Source: Zingiber officinale (Eukaryota > Streptophyta > Magnoliopsida > Zingiberales > Zingiberaceae). From it: DNA of 64,000 nucleotides. Positions 1-11,972 of the stretch are shown piece by piece. Within the stretch, counting starts at the first letter, position 1, and each line of letters starts with the position of its first letter. The notes beneath the pieces were generated by a model, which saw only the letters and a program-made list of their open reading frames with translations, was not told the origin of the DNA and made no database searches. The translations under genes were made by a program, and so were the position numbers. The stretch is taken from NCBI RefSeq assembly GCF_018446385.1, contig NC_055988.1, positions 163,010,209 through 163,074,208 on the forward strand. Direction: 5' to 3'.

Positions 1-436
1 TCTCACCCATTGATAAATTAAAGAAATAAATATCAAATACATGTGCTTGTTATTATATTAGGATTAAGAGCACACACTTCCATAATAATTGAGGTCTTTG
101 TTCCTTTATAAAGTCAGTATAAAAGAAACGACCTCAAATGGTCCTACTCAATACACTCTGAGTGTACTAGTGTAATTATATAGTCAAGATAAACTAATAC
201 CTAATTACACTACGAACTTCTAATGATTTGTTCCTTTCCATTTTGGTCGTGAGCTACTGTTTATAATTTATAAGGTACTGATAACATCATCTTCTGCATG
301 TGACACCACATACTATGTTATCTACAATATAAATTAATTGAACAACTACAAACAAATGTAGATAATTTGACCAAATGTGATTCTTTATTCAAATAAATAT
401 TTACAAAAGCTTAGACTTTCAGTATACACTCCAAAA
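1..436 (-). repeat. 3' LTR of copia copy A (partial)
   Basis: This stretch repeats the far end of the LTR at 7502-7937, with only scattered base changes. It represents the beginning (U3 side) of the LTR in minus-strand sense; about 2.0 kb of the LTR lies outside the window. The terminal CCAACA seen in the other LTR reads CCAAAA here (431-436). Confidence 0.92.
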
Positions 437-447
437 ATCTCCCACTT
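437..447 (-). other. Polypurine tract of copia copy A
   Basis: On the minus strand the bases next to the 3' LTR read AAGTGGGAGAT, the usual copia plus-strand primer. Its position between the RNase H end (458) and the LTR fixes the element orientation. Confidence 0.8.
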
Positions 448-457
448 ATACTAATGA

Positions 458-3400
458 CTAAGCTGCCATATCTTCTACCATACATCTGATTCCCATTCCC
501 TCCACATGTTGATCGAAAGCTTTCGCTGGAAGGGCCTTAGTGAAAGGATCTGCCAGGTTATCCGCTGATGCAATCTTGGCGATGACAACTTCTCCTCGCT
601 TCACGATATCTCGTATCAGGTGGTACTTGCGCTATATATGTTTACTTGCCTTATGGGCTCGTGGTTCCTTCGAGTTTGCGACTGCACCGCTATTATCACA
701 ATAAATTGTGATGATTTTGGGCAAACCAGGAATCACATCTAAGTCCATTAGAAAGTTCTTGAGCCATACTGCTTCTTTAGCTGCCTCAGAGGCTGCTACA
801 TACTCAGCTTCCATGGTTGAGTCCGAAACGCATTTCTGCATAACACTCCTCCATGAAATGACTCCACCTCCTAAAGTAAACACATAGCCTGATGTAGACT
901 TACTACTGTCCCTATCTGATTGGAAATCTGAATTCGTGTAACCCGCAGGGAGCAAATCATCTGCTTGGTAAACTAGCATATAATCTCTAGTCCTTCTCAG
1001 GTACTTTAATATATGCTTTACCGCAGTCCAATGTCCTTGTCCAGGGTTACTTTGACCATGCCCACGGCAAAGCAAATATCAGGTCTCGTACATAGCATTG
1101 CATACATAAGGCTTCCTACAGCTGAAGCATAAGGAACTGCTTTCATGTCTTCTATCTCCTTTGATGTCTTTGGAGACATCTCTTTAGATAGAGCTATTCC
1201 ATGCCTAAAAGTTAAGAAACCTTTCTTGGAATCCTGCATGCTAAAATGAGCAAGGATTGTGTCTATATATGAAGCTTGGGACAGACACAATATTCTTTTC
1301 TTGCGATCCCTTATTACTTTGATCCCAAGAATGTGTGCACACTCTCCTAAGTCCTTCATATCAAATTGTTTGGACAACCATACCCTTACGTCTGATAATA
1401 CCTTGACATTGTTGCCAATTAACAAAATATCATCTACGTATAGTACAAGAAATACCACCACGTTTCCGTTACACTTTTTATATACACAAGGCTCATCTGG
1501 ACTTTGAATAAATTCATATGACTGGATTACTTCATTAAACCGGATGTTCCAAGACCTTGAGGCTTGCTTCAGTCCATAAATGGACCGATTGAGCTTGCAC
1601 ACTAGATGCTCTTTGCCTTTTTCAATAAATCCTTCTGGTTGCTTCATATGGATGTTCTCTTCAAGACTTCCATTAAGGAAAGCTGTCTTGACATCCATTT
1701 GCCAAATCTCATAATCCATATGAGTAGCAATGGATAAGAGTATCCGGATAGACTTAAGCATGGCTACCGGTGAAAAGGTTTCCTCATAATCGATTCCCTC
1801 TTTCTGAGTATACCCTTTCGCAACAAGCCTAGCTTTGAAGGTTTCTACCTTCTCGTCTGTCCCTCTTTTCCTTTTGTAGATCCACTTGCATCCAACGACT
1901 TTTACACCATCAGGTGGTTCTACAAGCTCCCAGACCTTATTAGAGTACATAGACTCTATTTCAGAATTCATCACCTTTTGCCAAGATGCTGCATCTATAT
2001 CTTGGAGTGCTTCGTCATATGTCCGAGGATCAGGTTCATGTTTACCCGGGATCAAGTCCGAAGACTCTCCCAAAAATATGAATCTTTCAGGCTGCCTTAT
2101 AACCCTCCCACTACGACGAGGCACTGTCTGTGGTTGTGTATCATGTGTGACACGTGTTGCAGTCTCTTATGATACTTTATCTTGTATTGTTGGTACTAAA
2201 GTAGACGTGTCCTCTCTTAGTTCTTCTAAAACAACTTTACTAGTGGGCTTGTGATCCATTATATAGTCTTCTTCTAAAAACTGGGCATTGGTGCTAACAA
2301 TGACCTTCTGGTCTTTAGGACTATAAAATAAACCACCTTTCGTTCCTCTGGGATATCCCACAAACACGCGAACTTCTGTACGAGATTTTAACTTATCAGC
2401 ATCTGGTTTCAGCACATGTGCTGGACTACCCCAAATCCGAATTTGTCTTAGACTGGATTTTCGCCCATTCCACAATTCTGTGGGAGTAGAAGAAACTGAT
2501 TTAGAAGGTACTAAGTTCAGAACGTATACTGCTGTTTCCAGAGCATATCCCCAAAACGAATTTGGTAATTCTGAATAACTCATCATCAATCTAACCATCT
2601 CCATAAGAGTCCTATTCCTTCGTTCTGCTACATCATTCTGTTGGGGTGTTCCAGGTGCAGACAATTGGGATTGAATCCCGACCTCTGATAAGTAATTCCT
2701 AAACTCTCCTAAGAGGTATTCGCCACCACGATCAGATCGTAGTGTCTTGATACTTTTACCTAGTCGTTTCTCCACATCAGTCTTGTATTCTTTGAACTTA
2801 TCAAAGCACTCAGACTTGCGGCGCATTAGGTAAATGTATCCGGATCTTGAATAATAATCTATAAAAGAGACAAAATATTCAAAACCACCTCTTGCCTGGA
2901 CAGACATAGGACCACACAAATCAGAATGAACCAATTCTAACACTTCTTTGGCTCTATACCCCTTGGCCTTGAATGGCCTCTTGGTCATTTTTCCTTCCAA
3001 GCAAGATTCACAAGTTGGAAAATTTTCCAACTCTAATGAACCCAAAAGTCCATCGGCTATAAGCCTCTGAATCCTACTTAAGTTAATATGACCAAGCCTT
3101 AGATGCCAAAGATATGCTTGGTTCATTTCTGAAGGTTCTTTTCTCTTATTAGAGTTAGAAGATGAGTTATAAATTTCCATGTTTTGCTTTGTGGAAGAAA
3201 TTGGATTTAAAGTATACAAATTGCCAACTAATGCACCAGAACAGATAATCACTTTATTTCTCTTAATAACTACATCGTTACTGAAAGAAACTAAATATCC
3301 ATCTAAAAATAGTTTAGAAACTGAAATTAAATTCTTTCTAAAACTGGGTACATAAAGACAATTTCTTAAAATCAAATTTCTATTTCTACTAAAAGATAAG

Positions 3401-3710
3401 TAGACGTCTCCCACTGCAACAGCCGCCACCTTAGTAACATTGCCCATGTAGACGGTAATCTCTCCTTCAGTTAGTCGTCGGGTTTCCTGGAACCCCTGCA
3501 GGGAATTGCAGACATGATCAGTGGCTCCCGTATCTACACATCAGGTGCTGGTAGATAACACCGCTAAACATGTTTCAACAACTAGAGCATGAGATATACC
3601 TTTGTTGTTCTGATTCCTACAAGGACAGTCCGCCTTCCAATGCCCTGATTGCTTGCAGATGAAGCACTTGCCCTTCGGCTTCTTCTCTCCAGCTTTAAAT
3701 CCTGTACTCT
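458..3710 (-). pseudogene. copia pol (protease, integrase, RT, RNase H), broken
   Basis: Minus-strand polyprotein for reverse transcription and integration. Protease active site DTGA lies near 3520. Pre-integrase and integrase motifs follow in 2167-3447 (WHLRLGHINLSRIQ, RSDRGGEY, NDVAERRNRT). The RT has QMDVKTAFLNG and YVDDILLIGN in 1018-2124; RNase H lies in 458-1075. Breaks seen: a TGA at 3541-3543 just upstream of the protease site, an in-frame TAA at 2167-2169 between integrase and RT, a small deletion with frameshift near 1058 inside the RT/RNase H joint, and a TAG at 632-634, beyond which the RNase H frame stays open to its natural stop at 458. A further frameshift near 3710 separates it from gag. 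Not functional. Confidence 0.9.
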
Positions 3711-4418
3711 GAGTTTATTCACTTTCTTTGCTGATCCAGCTTGTTTCTTCTTCTTCTTTCCTCTCGGTTTAGAAGTAGAACCATTTTCAGCATAGTGAAT
3801 TTGAGAATTGTGACGAAATAATCCTTCTGCTGCTTGAAGTTCTGTCAGTAGTTCCGCTAATGAATAAATCCTTTTATTCATATTATACTTCAGGCGGAAC
3901 TGCTCAAAACTTCTAGGTAGCGTTTGGAGGATCATATCGATCTGGGTTTCCCCATCAATTTCTCCTCCAAGGATCTGTATCTCGTTCAGATAAGCCATCA
4001 TCTTTAGGATATGATCCCTCATAGGAGTACCCTCTTGCATGGTGGCTGTCATTATCTTTCTCATGGCTTCTTGCCTAGAAGCCCTATCCTGATGACCAAA
4101 GAGTTCCTTGAGATTGTTCATGATATCATAGGCTGTTGGTAAATCTTGATGCTGATGTTGCAATACATTTGACATTGAAGCCAAAATGTAATACCGCACC
4201 ATCTCATCTGCTTTTACCCATTTCCTATGATATTCAATCTCCTCTTGGGTAGATTCACCAGTAGGTGCTTCAAGACAAGGCTCAGTCAGTACAAATTTAT
4301 AGCTTTCAGCAGTAAGGACAATGTCCAGGTTCCTTTTCCAATCTATGTAATTAGGTCTAGTAAGTCTATTCTGTTGAAGTATGATGGACAGTGGGTTGAA
4401 AGTCATCCTAAGAATCAC
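3582..4418 (-). pseudogene. copia gag (capsid/nucleocapsid), frameshifted
   Basis: The N-terminal capsid-like part begins near 4406 with a motif typical of plant copia Gag (LTRPNYIDWKRNLDIVL) and runs about 230 residues. The open frame then departs from the true one near 3710: the zinc knuckle CFICKQSGHWKADC (Cx2Cx4Hx4C) at 3625-3666 is in another frame. Gag would package the element RNA in cytoplasmic particles. A 1.1-kb leader separates it from the primer site. Confidence 0.85.
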
Positions 4419-5513
4419 AAATAACTTTTGGTCAGAACTCTAAATTTAGAATAATATTAATTCCTCAAACAATACTATTTTAAATTAACCAACACCTCAA
4501 AACACCGTGAATTTTATATGCCACGATAGTATGGACGTATACAAATTCAACATTTGTAAAAAGGAGGGTTTTAACCCATTAATTTTATTATCTCATCAAC
4601 CTAACTTTTTGACAAATAAAATTAATAGTTGGTGTCTTTTGGTCACACAAATAACAGCAGTGACTCCGATAGAGAGGATACTACTAGATGTGCCTAAGTG
4701 TATACCATTACTTGACATTAAGTCCATTAATAAGATTATGCCCCTTCCGATGGGGAAGATCACACGCTCTTAATTAACTTCCTATAGTCATCCAAAATGG
4801 AAGTCTGTTCTAGTGATCCACAAACAAGCTCATCCGATATGGAGGAAGGCACTCAGAGCCAACGCGCAAGCTTGTTTGCATCACTTACAAACCAGTAATG
4901 GAGACTATGGGATTTACTTAAAAATCCCTCTCCCACTTAGTTATTTATAAATGAGGAATTTTAACTATGCTAGCCTACTAAACATGTATACTAACATGCA
5001 CACACAGCACAATATAAAAGCAATAAATAGAAAATCTAATTTTCAACTATTATGGATTTTATCTATAGTTGTCCTCCGTGTGTTGTCATCCCAAGCTGCT
5101 GCCATATTTGGCCACAGCCACCGGGTCTAGCTGTCGCATCCATCTTGCTCCTTGTTCCGCTGCACCTCTGGTCCTCAGAAAGTTCCACGCTTTGCAAGAT
5201 TCGATCCGCGACATAAATAGAATTTTACAATTTTGATCCTATATTCCATAAAAGGAATGTACATGTATCTAGATCAAAAATAAAATCCTAATAAAACTAA
5301 ATACAGCTCCTGCTGTATTTTATAATACAATCATACACACACATATAAATGCCCTTGACATGTCCAAGGGTCCAATCACACACATAAAACTATAAGCCAT
5401 AATAGTTGGATCCTACATCCACAAAGTTAGCACATCCTACTATTATCCTGCCTAAATTATGTATGACATGTGCATAATTAAACTAATACCAAATACACAG
5501 AGGCAAAACCCTA
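4419..5513 (-). other. 5' leader of copia copy A, no gene seen
   Basis: About 1.1 kb between the primer-binding site and gag. It has only short chance frames (for example 4507-4773) and no recognisable domain. A long leader is common in plant copia elements. Confidence 0.6.
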
Positions 5514-5525
5514 GCTCTGATACCA
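5514..5525 (-). other. Primer-binding site, tRNA-iMet type
   Basis: The minus strand reads TGGTATCAGAGC two bases inside the 5' LTR, complementary to the 3' end of plant initiator methionine tRNA as used by copia elements. Confidence 0.92.
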
Positions 5526-5527
5526 AT

Positions 5528-7937
5528 TGTTGGTTGCTACTCGGAAAACCTAGCGGTTCCATTGTACAAAAATTTTGTACAAAGGTTTGAACCTTTTCCT
5601 AGCTACCATGTGTTCTTTTAAATTAAATTTTGGATCGCCTGCGGAACTTAACACGTTTGATCCAAAACTTAATTTATTTGTTCTTTTAGGTTTTGACTTG
5701 GATCTCCTACGGAACTTAACACGTTCGACCCAAATCACCTTAAGTTATTAATTCCATTAAATATTAATTTCCATAATTGGTTCCCAGTACTGACGTGGCG
5801 AGGCACATGACCTTCTTGGATATGGGAGCAACCACCACCGACTAGACAAAACCTTTTATGGAAAGCTAATATTTAATTTCCTAAAATAACTTTAGGTTAA
5901 CCGAAAAGAACAATCAAATCACAAGGAAAAATAAAACAAAAGAACACAACATCGAAAAACATATTCGAAATACTAGAATCGTAAGCCTCTTGTATTTGGT
6001 ATTATTTTCATAAATAACTAGTATGATGCGGAAAGAAAAAATTACTAGTTATACCTTCTAGAAAGACCTCTTGATTTTCTACCGTATTCCTCTTCTAACC
6101 TCGGTCGTTGTGTGGGCAACGATCTTCCGAGATGAGAAACCACCAACCACCTTCTTCTCCTCCTAGCTAGGTTCGGCCACAACAAGGAAGCTTCACCAAG
6201 GATGAAGAACAAATCACCAACCAAGCTCCAAGGGATGCAAGCTTTCTCTCCTCCTTCTTCTTCTTCTCCAAGTAGTATCCAGCCTCCACAAGAGCTCCAA
6301 GCAATAAGGATGTTTCGGCCACCACAAAGAGGAAGAGAAGAAAAGAGGTTGGCCGGCCACAATACCAAGGAAAAGAGGGAGAGAAATAATAGAAGTTGTA
6401 TCCCATGAAGGCACCCCCACCCCTTCTTTTATATTCCTTAGCCTTGGTAAATTAGGAAATTTAATTACAATAAAATTTCCTTAATTTCCTTGACATGATT
6501 TAATTGAGAAAAATAAAATAAAATTTCCCAATTAAACTATAATGGCCGGCCACATCATGGAGGAATAAATTAGACAAGTTTCAATCAACAAATTAAAACT
6601 TCCTAATTTATTTTCGGAAATTTTAAAAATAAAATTTCTCTTCAAAAATCTCTTCATGGTTGATAAAAAGAAATTTTTATAATTTTAATTTTTAACATGT
6701 GAATAATTTTTAAAGAGAAAATAAAATATCTCACCAATCTACAAATAAGGAAAGAGATCTAATCTCTTTCTTTAATCTTTTGTAGATCCTTTTTTAAAAG
6801 AGATATTTTAATTTTAATTCTCTTTAATAAATTATATCTTCCACATAATAAAAATAAAAATTCTTTTTAATTTAATTATGGCCGGCCCCCTCTAGCTTGG
6901 GTTCAAGCTAGGGTCGGCCACCCTAAACCATGCTTAGGCCGGCCCTAGCTTGATTCCCAACCTAGCTTGGCCGACCCCCTTTAGGTGGGTATAGAAGGTG
7001 GGTATTGGTGGGTATAGTACTTTATAAATAAGAGGCTACGATAGGGACCGAGAGGAGGAATTAGTTTTGGTCTCCCGATAAAATTAAGCATCCCGTGTTC
7101 GCCCCGAACACACAACTTAATTTTATCAATAATAATTCATTCCACTAGAGAACTATTATTGAACTACTGCACCAATCCCAAATTACATTTTTTTTTGGGC
7201 TCCTTCTTATTATGAGTGTGTTAGTCTCCCTGTGTTTAAGATATCGAATGCCCACTAATTAAGTGAGTTACTGACAACTCATTTAATTAATATCTTAGTC
7301 CAAGAGTAGTACCACTCAACCTTATCGTCATGTCGGACTAAGTCCACCTGCAGGGTTTAACATGACAATCCTTATGAGCTACTCTTGGGGACATTATCAA
7401 CCTAGTATCTCTAGGACACAGTTTCCTTCTATAATCAACAACACACACTATAAGTGATATCATTTCCCAACTTATCGGGTTTATTGATTCATCGAACTAA
7501 ATCTTACCCATTGATAAATTAAAGAAATAAATATCAAATACATGTGCTTGTTATTATATTAGGATTAAGAGCACACACTTCCATAATAACTGAGATCTTT
7601 GTTCCTTTATAAAGTCAGTATAAAAGAAACGACCTCAAATGGTTCTACTCAATACACTCTGAGTGTACTAGTGTAATTATATAGTCAAGATAAACTAATA
7701 CCTAATTACACTACGACCTTCTAATGGTTTGTTCCTTTCCATTTTGGTCGTGAGCTACTGTTTATAATTTATAAGGTACTGATAACATCATCTTCTGCAT
7801 GTGACACCACATACTATGTTATCTACAATATAAATTAATTGAACAACTACAAACAAATGTAGATAATTTGACCAAATGTGATTCTTTATTCAAACAAATG
7901 TTTACAAAAGCTTAGGCTTTCAGTATACACTCCAACA
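5528..7937 (-). repeat. 5' LTR of copia copy A (2410 bp)
   Basis: Bounded by TGTTGG at 5528 and CCAACA at 7932-7937, a perfect 6-bp terminal inverted repeat. It is long for a copia LTR. It contains repeated GGCCGGCC words (6350-6360, 6543-6551, 6880-6890). Several 60-110 residue open frames at 6045-6420 fall inside it in overlapping frames and have no domain, so they are not called. A block near 5785-5880 resembles part of the gag-only element at 10335-10430. Confidence 0.92.
6426..6435 (-). promoter_or_regulatory. Probable TATA box of copy A LTR
   Basis: The minus strand reads AATATAAAAG followed by a G-rich stretch. It sits inside the LTR at a place that would put the transcript start near 6400, leaving about 870 bases of R-U5. 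Inferred from sequence only. Confidence 0.45.
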
Positions 7938-8367
7938 GTCTGTCCCTATGTCGTGACTTCGTTCCTCTACCAGGTGTGCGACATGCGCCGAGTGTCGTAG
8001 CCTCTATCATCACTCAAAAGTCGAATTTCCTTCTCCTCCATCAATGCCAATCGTTGACCTGTTTTGCCCTTGTGAATAGCATACCGCCTCCTATTTCTTG
8101 TTCCCTCTGCCAAGCAAACGTCGCTAGTTCCTCACTGCGATGTTGTCGTACTGCTGGAGAAGAAGAAGATGGGTACCACGAACGCCACTGGTCCACACCA
8201 CTACCATCGTCGTCGCCTGGTTGTTGTGAACCATCGCCCGAGAAGAAGTTGTGAGCCACTAGCGGATGAATTTGGGGTAACATTATTAAATAGTTTCTTA
8301 ATTAGATAATTAATTATGGTATTAATTAGTTGAATTTAATTAGAAGATTAATCAAGGTATTAATAAT
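7938..8367. other. Unassigned host sequence, AT-rich at its end
   Basis: No gene recognised. Open frames at 7976-8254 (plus) and 8041-8283 (minus) overlap on opposite strands and lack any domain. From 8283 the sequence is a degenerate TTAATTA-rich stretch that resumes at 14748 after the solo LTR. Confidence 0.5.
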
Positions 8368-8770
8368 TGTCACGTCCCGAGGGAGTCCTTGCCCGAAGAA
8401 ATTTCGGCAGCATCTCCCCTGTATGGGTGACAATCTGAAACATTACTATAAAGCCCTCAGGGCCACACAAACCTCGACCAACACGGTCGGAACAGTAACA
8501 ATAAAAATAACTAACAATCCACGTAGTTTATATAATAACTCAGCCTCTAGCTAACACAACCACGCAGTTTATTTAAATAAAACCTACTTCACTAATACGA
8601 CGGAAAACTTAAACCCACAACAAAAATCCAACACAGCGGAAAACATAAGTAGTAGACTAAAACTCGATAAAAATCCACGAGTACAGTTATACATCACAAA
8701 TATATATAAAAATATAACAAGGAAACCACAAGTCCAAAGGTAGAAAACCATCACAACTCAGGGTGGAGAC

Positions 8771-9754
8771 TGTAGGACCGTTGGGCCGGCTAGAAGGGGG
8801 GTTGAATAGCCCTGCAAAAAATCAAAACGAACCAACCCTTCTCGAGCTCTTAAACTAACACTTGCATAAAATTAACTTAAACAAGAAAAAGCAAGAAAAG
8901 GAAGAGGCACCAGATTTGACTTGGTTACAACTGGGGTGGTTGTTAATCCAAGAAAGATGATCGTACTATCAATCTCCTTCAGGCGGAGAAGCCTCTTACA
9001 ACGTTGAAGCTCAGGAAACAGAAGCTAACTACAGAGAGCGTACAAGTGTTTGAAAGAAATGCTTGAGTTCTGAATTGATTATGAGCTTCTGGACCAAGGC
9101 TATATTTATAGCCTTGGTCGGGACGCCTGGAAGGGTTTCGGGCGCCCTGGGGGGGATAAAACTTATCCCCCAATGTTCAGATCGAGTCAAAACTCGATCC
9201 GGTCAATTTTACTGCTCAGGGCGCCCCGGAGGGTTCCGGGCGCCCCGGAGCCCAAAGTCAATAGTTGTTGACTTTTTCGTCCGGGACTTCTTCTCTGGTT
9301 CAGTCCCGCCTCGGTCCGGTTATTTTCCTCCGGATCCGCTCGCTTGGGTAATCTCTGCCATCCGGAAAAGGGCTCACCCGAACCCAACTTCCGGTCTTCT
9401 CGAGCAGCCTTCCGCTCCGGCTTCTCGTCCCTCGGAATCGCTGCGTGGTTCCTTCTCGTCCACCAGCGTACTCATTCGCAGTCTTCGTCCCTCGGTCGCA
9501 CCCCGTGCCGACCTTCTCGCTAGCTGCGTCTCTTGCTCCCCGAGCAATCTTCCGCTCTGGCTTTCGTCCCTCGGAACCACCGCACGCTTCCTTCTCGTCC
9601 ACCGGGGTACTCTTCCGTAGCACCTCGTCCCTCGGACTGTCGTCCTTCTCGCTAGCTGCGTCTTCTGCTCGACTACCTATGTTCCTAAGCTCCTGCACAC
9701 TTAGACACAAACTTAACTTGTTGATCACACCAAAACAACCTTGGGGTTCCAACA
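8771..9754 (-). repeat. 3' LTR of gag-only element (984 bp)
   Basis: Begins TGTAGGACC and ends GGTTCCAACA on the plus strand. It carries two GGGCGCCC palindromes near 9218-9250 and a degenerate minisatellite built on TTCTCGTCCCTCGG at 9390-9670. It is 42 bp shorter than its partner LTR, mainly through one fewer palindrome unit and a 20-bp gap near 9710. Confidence 0.92.
9092..9119 (-). promoter_or_regulatory. TATA box inside a perfect inverted repeat (3' LTR copy)
   Basis: Arms GACCAAGGCTATA and TATAGCCTTGGTC flank a TT centre. On the minus strand the middle reads CTATAAATATAG, a good TATA box. The same 28-bp structure is at 12295-12322 in the 5' LTR. Confidence 0.6.
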
Positions 9755-9768
9755 ATCTCCCCCTTTTT
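9755..9768 (-). other. Polypurine tract of gag-only element
   Basis: Minus strand reads AAAAAGGGGGAGAT directly before the 3' LTR start TGTTGG. It lies in the loop of an inverted repeat with arms 9721-9735 and 9765-9779. Confidence 0.88.
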
Positions 9769-10494
9769 GGTGTGATCAACCCAAGTTAAGCTAGGGTTAA
9801 AATAGACATTAAATAAAATTAAGTAAATTACTTAATTTACAATTTAAGCACAAAAAGATAGAAAAGATAAAATCTATCTACCTCCCCCTAGACTTATACT
9901 TTCCCTTCTCCCCCTTTGTTCACAAAAAAATTGGGGTTCCAAGAAAAACAATCTAAGGGTTAAAGACTTAGAAAAAGTATTTAAAAAATATTTCTAAGTT
10001 TTTTAAGAAATTTAGAAAATTTTTCTAAGTAATTTAAGCTGAGATTTCTAGTTTCAAAAAAAATTCTTAACTTAGGAAGAAATGATTTTTGAGAATATTT
10101 CTAAGTATATAAAAAAATCCTAAAAAAATTTGAATTTAAAAAATCCTAACTTACATTTTTGAGTATATTTTTTTTTATTTAAAATGACTTAGGCGAAAAA
10201 AGTTTCTAAGTAAGTAAATTTCTAATTTGAAATAAAATGTTTTGAATAACCTTTTTCAAGCACTAATTAATTCTTGTATTAATGCTTCATTAATTAGTAA
10301 GTTAATTAAATATTTATTTTAATATTTTGGCTTCCAGGTCGTGGCGAGGCACTAGGCCTTCTTGGTTATTGGAGAAACAACCACTTCCTTAGACAAAGCC
10401 TCATAAAGAAATTCTTTGTTTAATTTTCTCACTTAAAGTGCTAATTTTAATTTCAAAATTAATTTAAACATGACTTCGGAACCCAATATAGGTT
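9769..10494 (-). other. 3' untranslated tail of gag-only element
   Basis: About 0.7 kb, very AT-rich, with no pol motif in any frame. Part of it (about 10335-10430) resembles the LTR of copia copy A at 5785-5880. Confidence 0.6.
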
Positions 10495-11916
10495 CTAGCC
10501 TACTGGATTAACCAAAAAATTTTTAGGGACATATTTTCTTGAAATGTTCTTAATTTGTCCCAGATGATATTTAAAGCACCAATTTAAATTATTAAATCTT
10601 CTAAAATTGGTTTTAGATGAACATGCATAATTTTTCAAGTTATCTACTTTAATTTTCAAATCATCATTTTCAAGTTTCAAATTTTCATTTGCTAGTTTTA
10701 ATTTATCTAATTCTTCTAAAGGACAAGACTTAGCTAGAATTACTTTTAAATTTTTATTTTCACTTTCTAATTTACAGCAGTCTTTTGTTAAAAGTTTAAC
10801 GAACTTAAACATTTTATCGGGAGGAAGAGATCGTACCTGACTTACCTTGTCGATCTCGTTGTCCATTTCTCCCCCTGAGCTGCTGCTTTCTTCTGACGTG
10901 TCTCCCCCTTCATCGATGCTCTCGATGCTCATTTTGGAAGAACTTGAATCGTAGTCGTCGTCTTGATGACTCGCCATTAGTGCGAGTCCGGAGAATGCTT
11001 CGACTTTCGATTCGGACGACGTATCGTCCCACGTCACCTTCAGGGCCTTTCGTTTCTGGATAGGCTTCTTACCCTTCTCCTTATCTTTGTTCTTTAGCTT
11101 GGGGCAGTTGTCCTTGAATTGCCCTTCTTCGTCGCAGTGGTAGCAGCGGATCGTCCTTTTCTTTTTCCCCTACAGATGGCTAGTAGATCTAGATTTACAA
11201 AGTTTCTTGAATCTTCTTACCATCATTACCATTTCCTCATCGTCGAGAGAGGATTCCGATTCTGGTTCATCTCTCGAGGCTTTGAGGGCGACGTTATTTT
11301 TAGGCTCCTTCATTCCTGCATATCTTGACTCATGTACTTCAAATGTTGAAAAGAATTCGTTTAATGAAATCTTTTCTAAATCTTTAGAAATGTAATATGC
11401 ATCTACTAATGATGCCCATTTGATATTTCTAGGAAAGGAATTTAAAGCGTACCTGAGCGAATCTCGGTTACTTACCTTTTCTCCGAGATTCGAAAGTCCG
11501 GTGATAATTTCTTTTATTCTCAAGTGCAGATGCGCGACTGACTCGTCTTCCCCAAGTCGCAGGCTGGTGAGCTGATTGCGAAGCAGATCTCTTTTGGCGA
11601 GCTTGGCTTCGGACGTCCCTTCATGCAGCTCAAGGAACTTCTCCCAAAGTTCCTTTACGGATTTGTATTTACCGATCCTGTTGACTTCTTGAGGCGGAAG
11701 AACGCTTAGCAGATGGTACTCTGCTTTGCCGCTCGCCACGAAGTCGGCCTGCTCCTTTTTTGTCCATTTATCTATTTCCTTGTCCTCTGGAGCTTCAAAG
11801 CCAAGTTTCATCATTAAAAATAATTCAATATCTGTTGTAAGAAAAACCTGCATCAGTTTTTTCCAGGTAGCAAAGTCCCCTTCGAATTTTGGTGGGTGGA
11901 TGCTTGGTCCGACCAT
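10495..11916 (-). pseudogene. copia gag, full length but with one premature stop
   Basis: Starts at 11916 (MVGPSIHPPKFEGDFATWKK). The first 247 codons hold a UBN2/copia-type Gag domain, ending at a TAG at 11170-11172; the same frame stays open to 10495, so one stop is the only reading break across about 474 codons. The second half has a zinc knuckle CYHCDEEGQFKDNC where the usual histidine is glutamine, then an acidic serine-rich stretch, then a heptad-rich coiled coil of Leu/Lys/Asn near residues 380-430. The layout (Gag domain, knuckle, acid patch, coiled coil) parallels the gag at 26853-28469. It would form particles and bind RNA. The stop and the knuckle change suggest it is now inactive. 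Confidence 0.88.
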
Positions 11917-11958
11917 CTCGTTGCTTCGTTCGGCTGTTAGTCCTCCTGAAGCGTCTCG

Positions 11959-11970
11959 GCTCTGATACCA
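11959..11970 (-). other. Primer-binding site of gag-only element
   Basis: Minus strand TGGTATCAGAGC, two bases from the 5' LTR end at 11973. Confidence 0.92.
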
Positions 11971-11972
11971 CT

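Larger units (their letters stand above)
1..7937 (-). mobile_element. Ty1/copia LTR retrotransposon, copy A (decayed, cut by window edge)
   Basis: A complete internal region lies between two copies of one LTR: positions 1-436 match 7502-7937 with no length difference. Order on the minus strand is 5' LTR, primer site, gag, protease, integrase, reverse transcriptase, RNase H, purine tract, 3' LTR, which is the copia order. The LTR ends are TGTTGG and CCAACA. The coding part carries several stops and frameshifts, so the copy is dead. The sequence just outside the right LTR is GTCTG; the matching duplication would lie left of the window. I do not assign a copia lineage. Confidence 0.93.

Noticed and set aside
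6045-6420. Four overlapping frames of 60-110 residues
   Set aside because: Inside the LTR of copia copy A, on both strands, low complexity.
7976-8283. Overlapping plus and minus frames of 80-92 residues
   Set aside because: Opposite-strand shadows without a recognisable domain or gene signals.
9063-9789. Ser/Arg-rich frames (and 12570-12960)
   Set aside because: They fall in the LTR minisatellite and appear in several frames at once.
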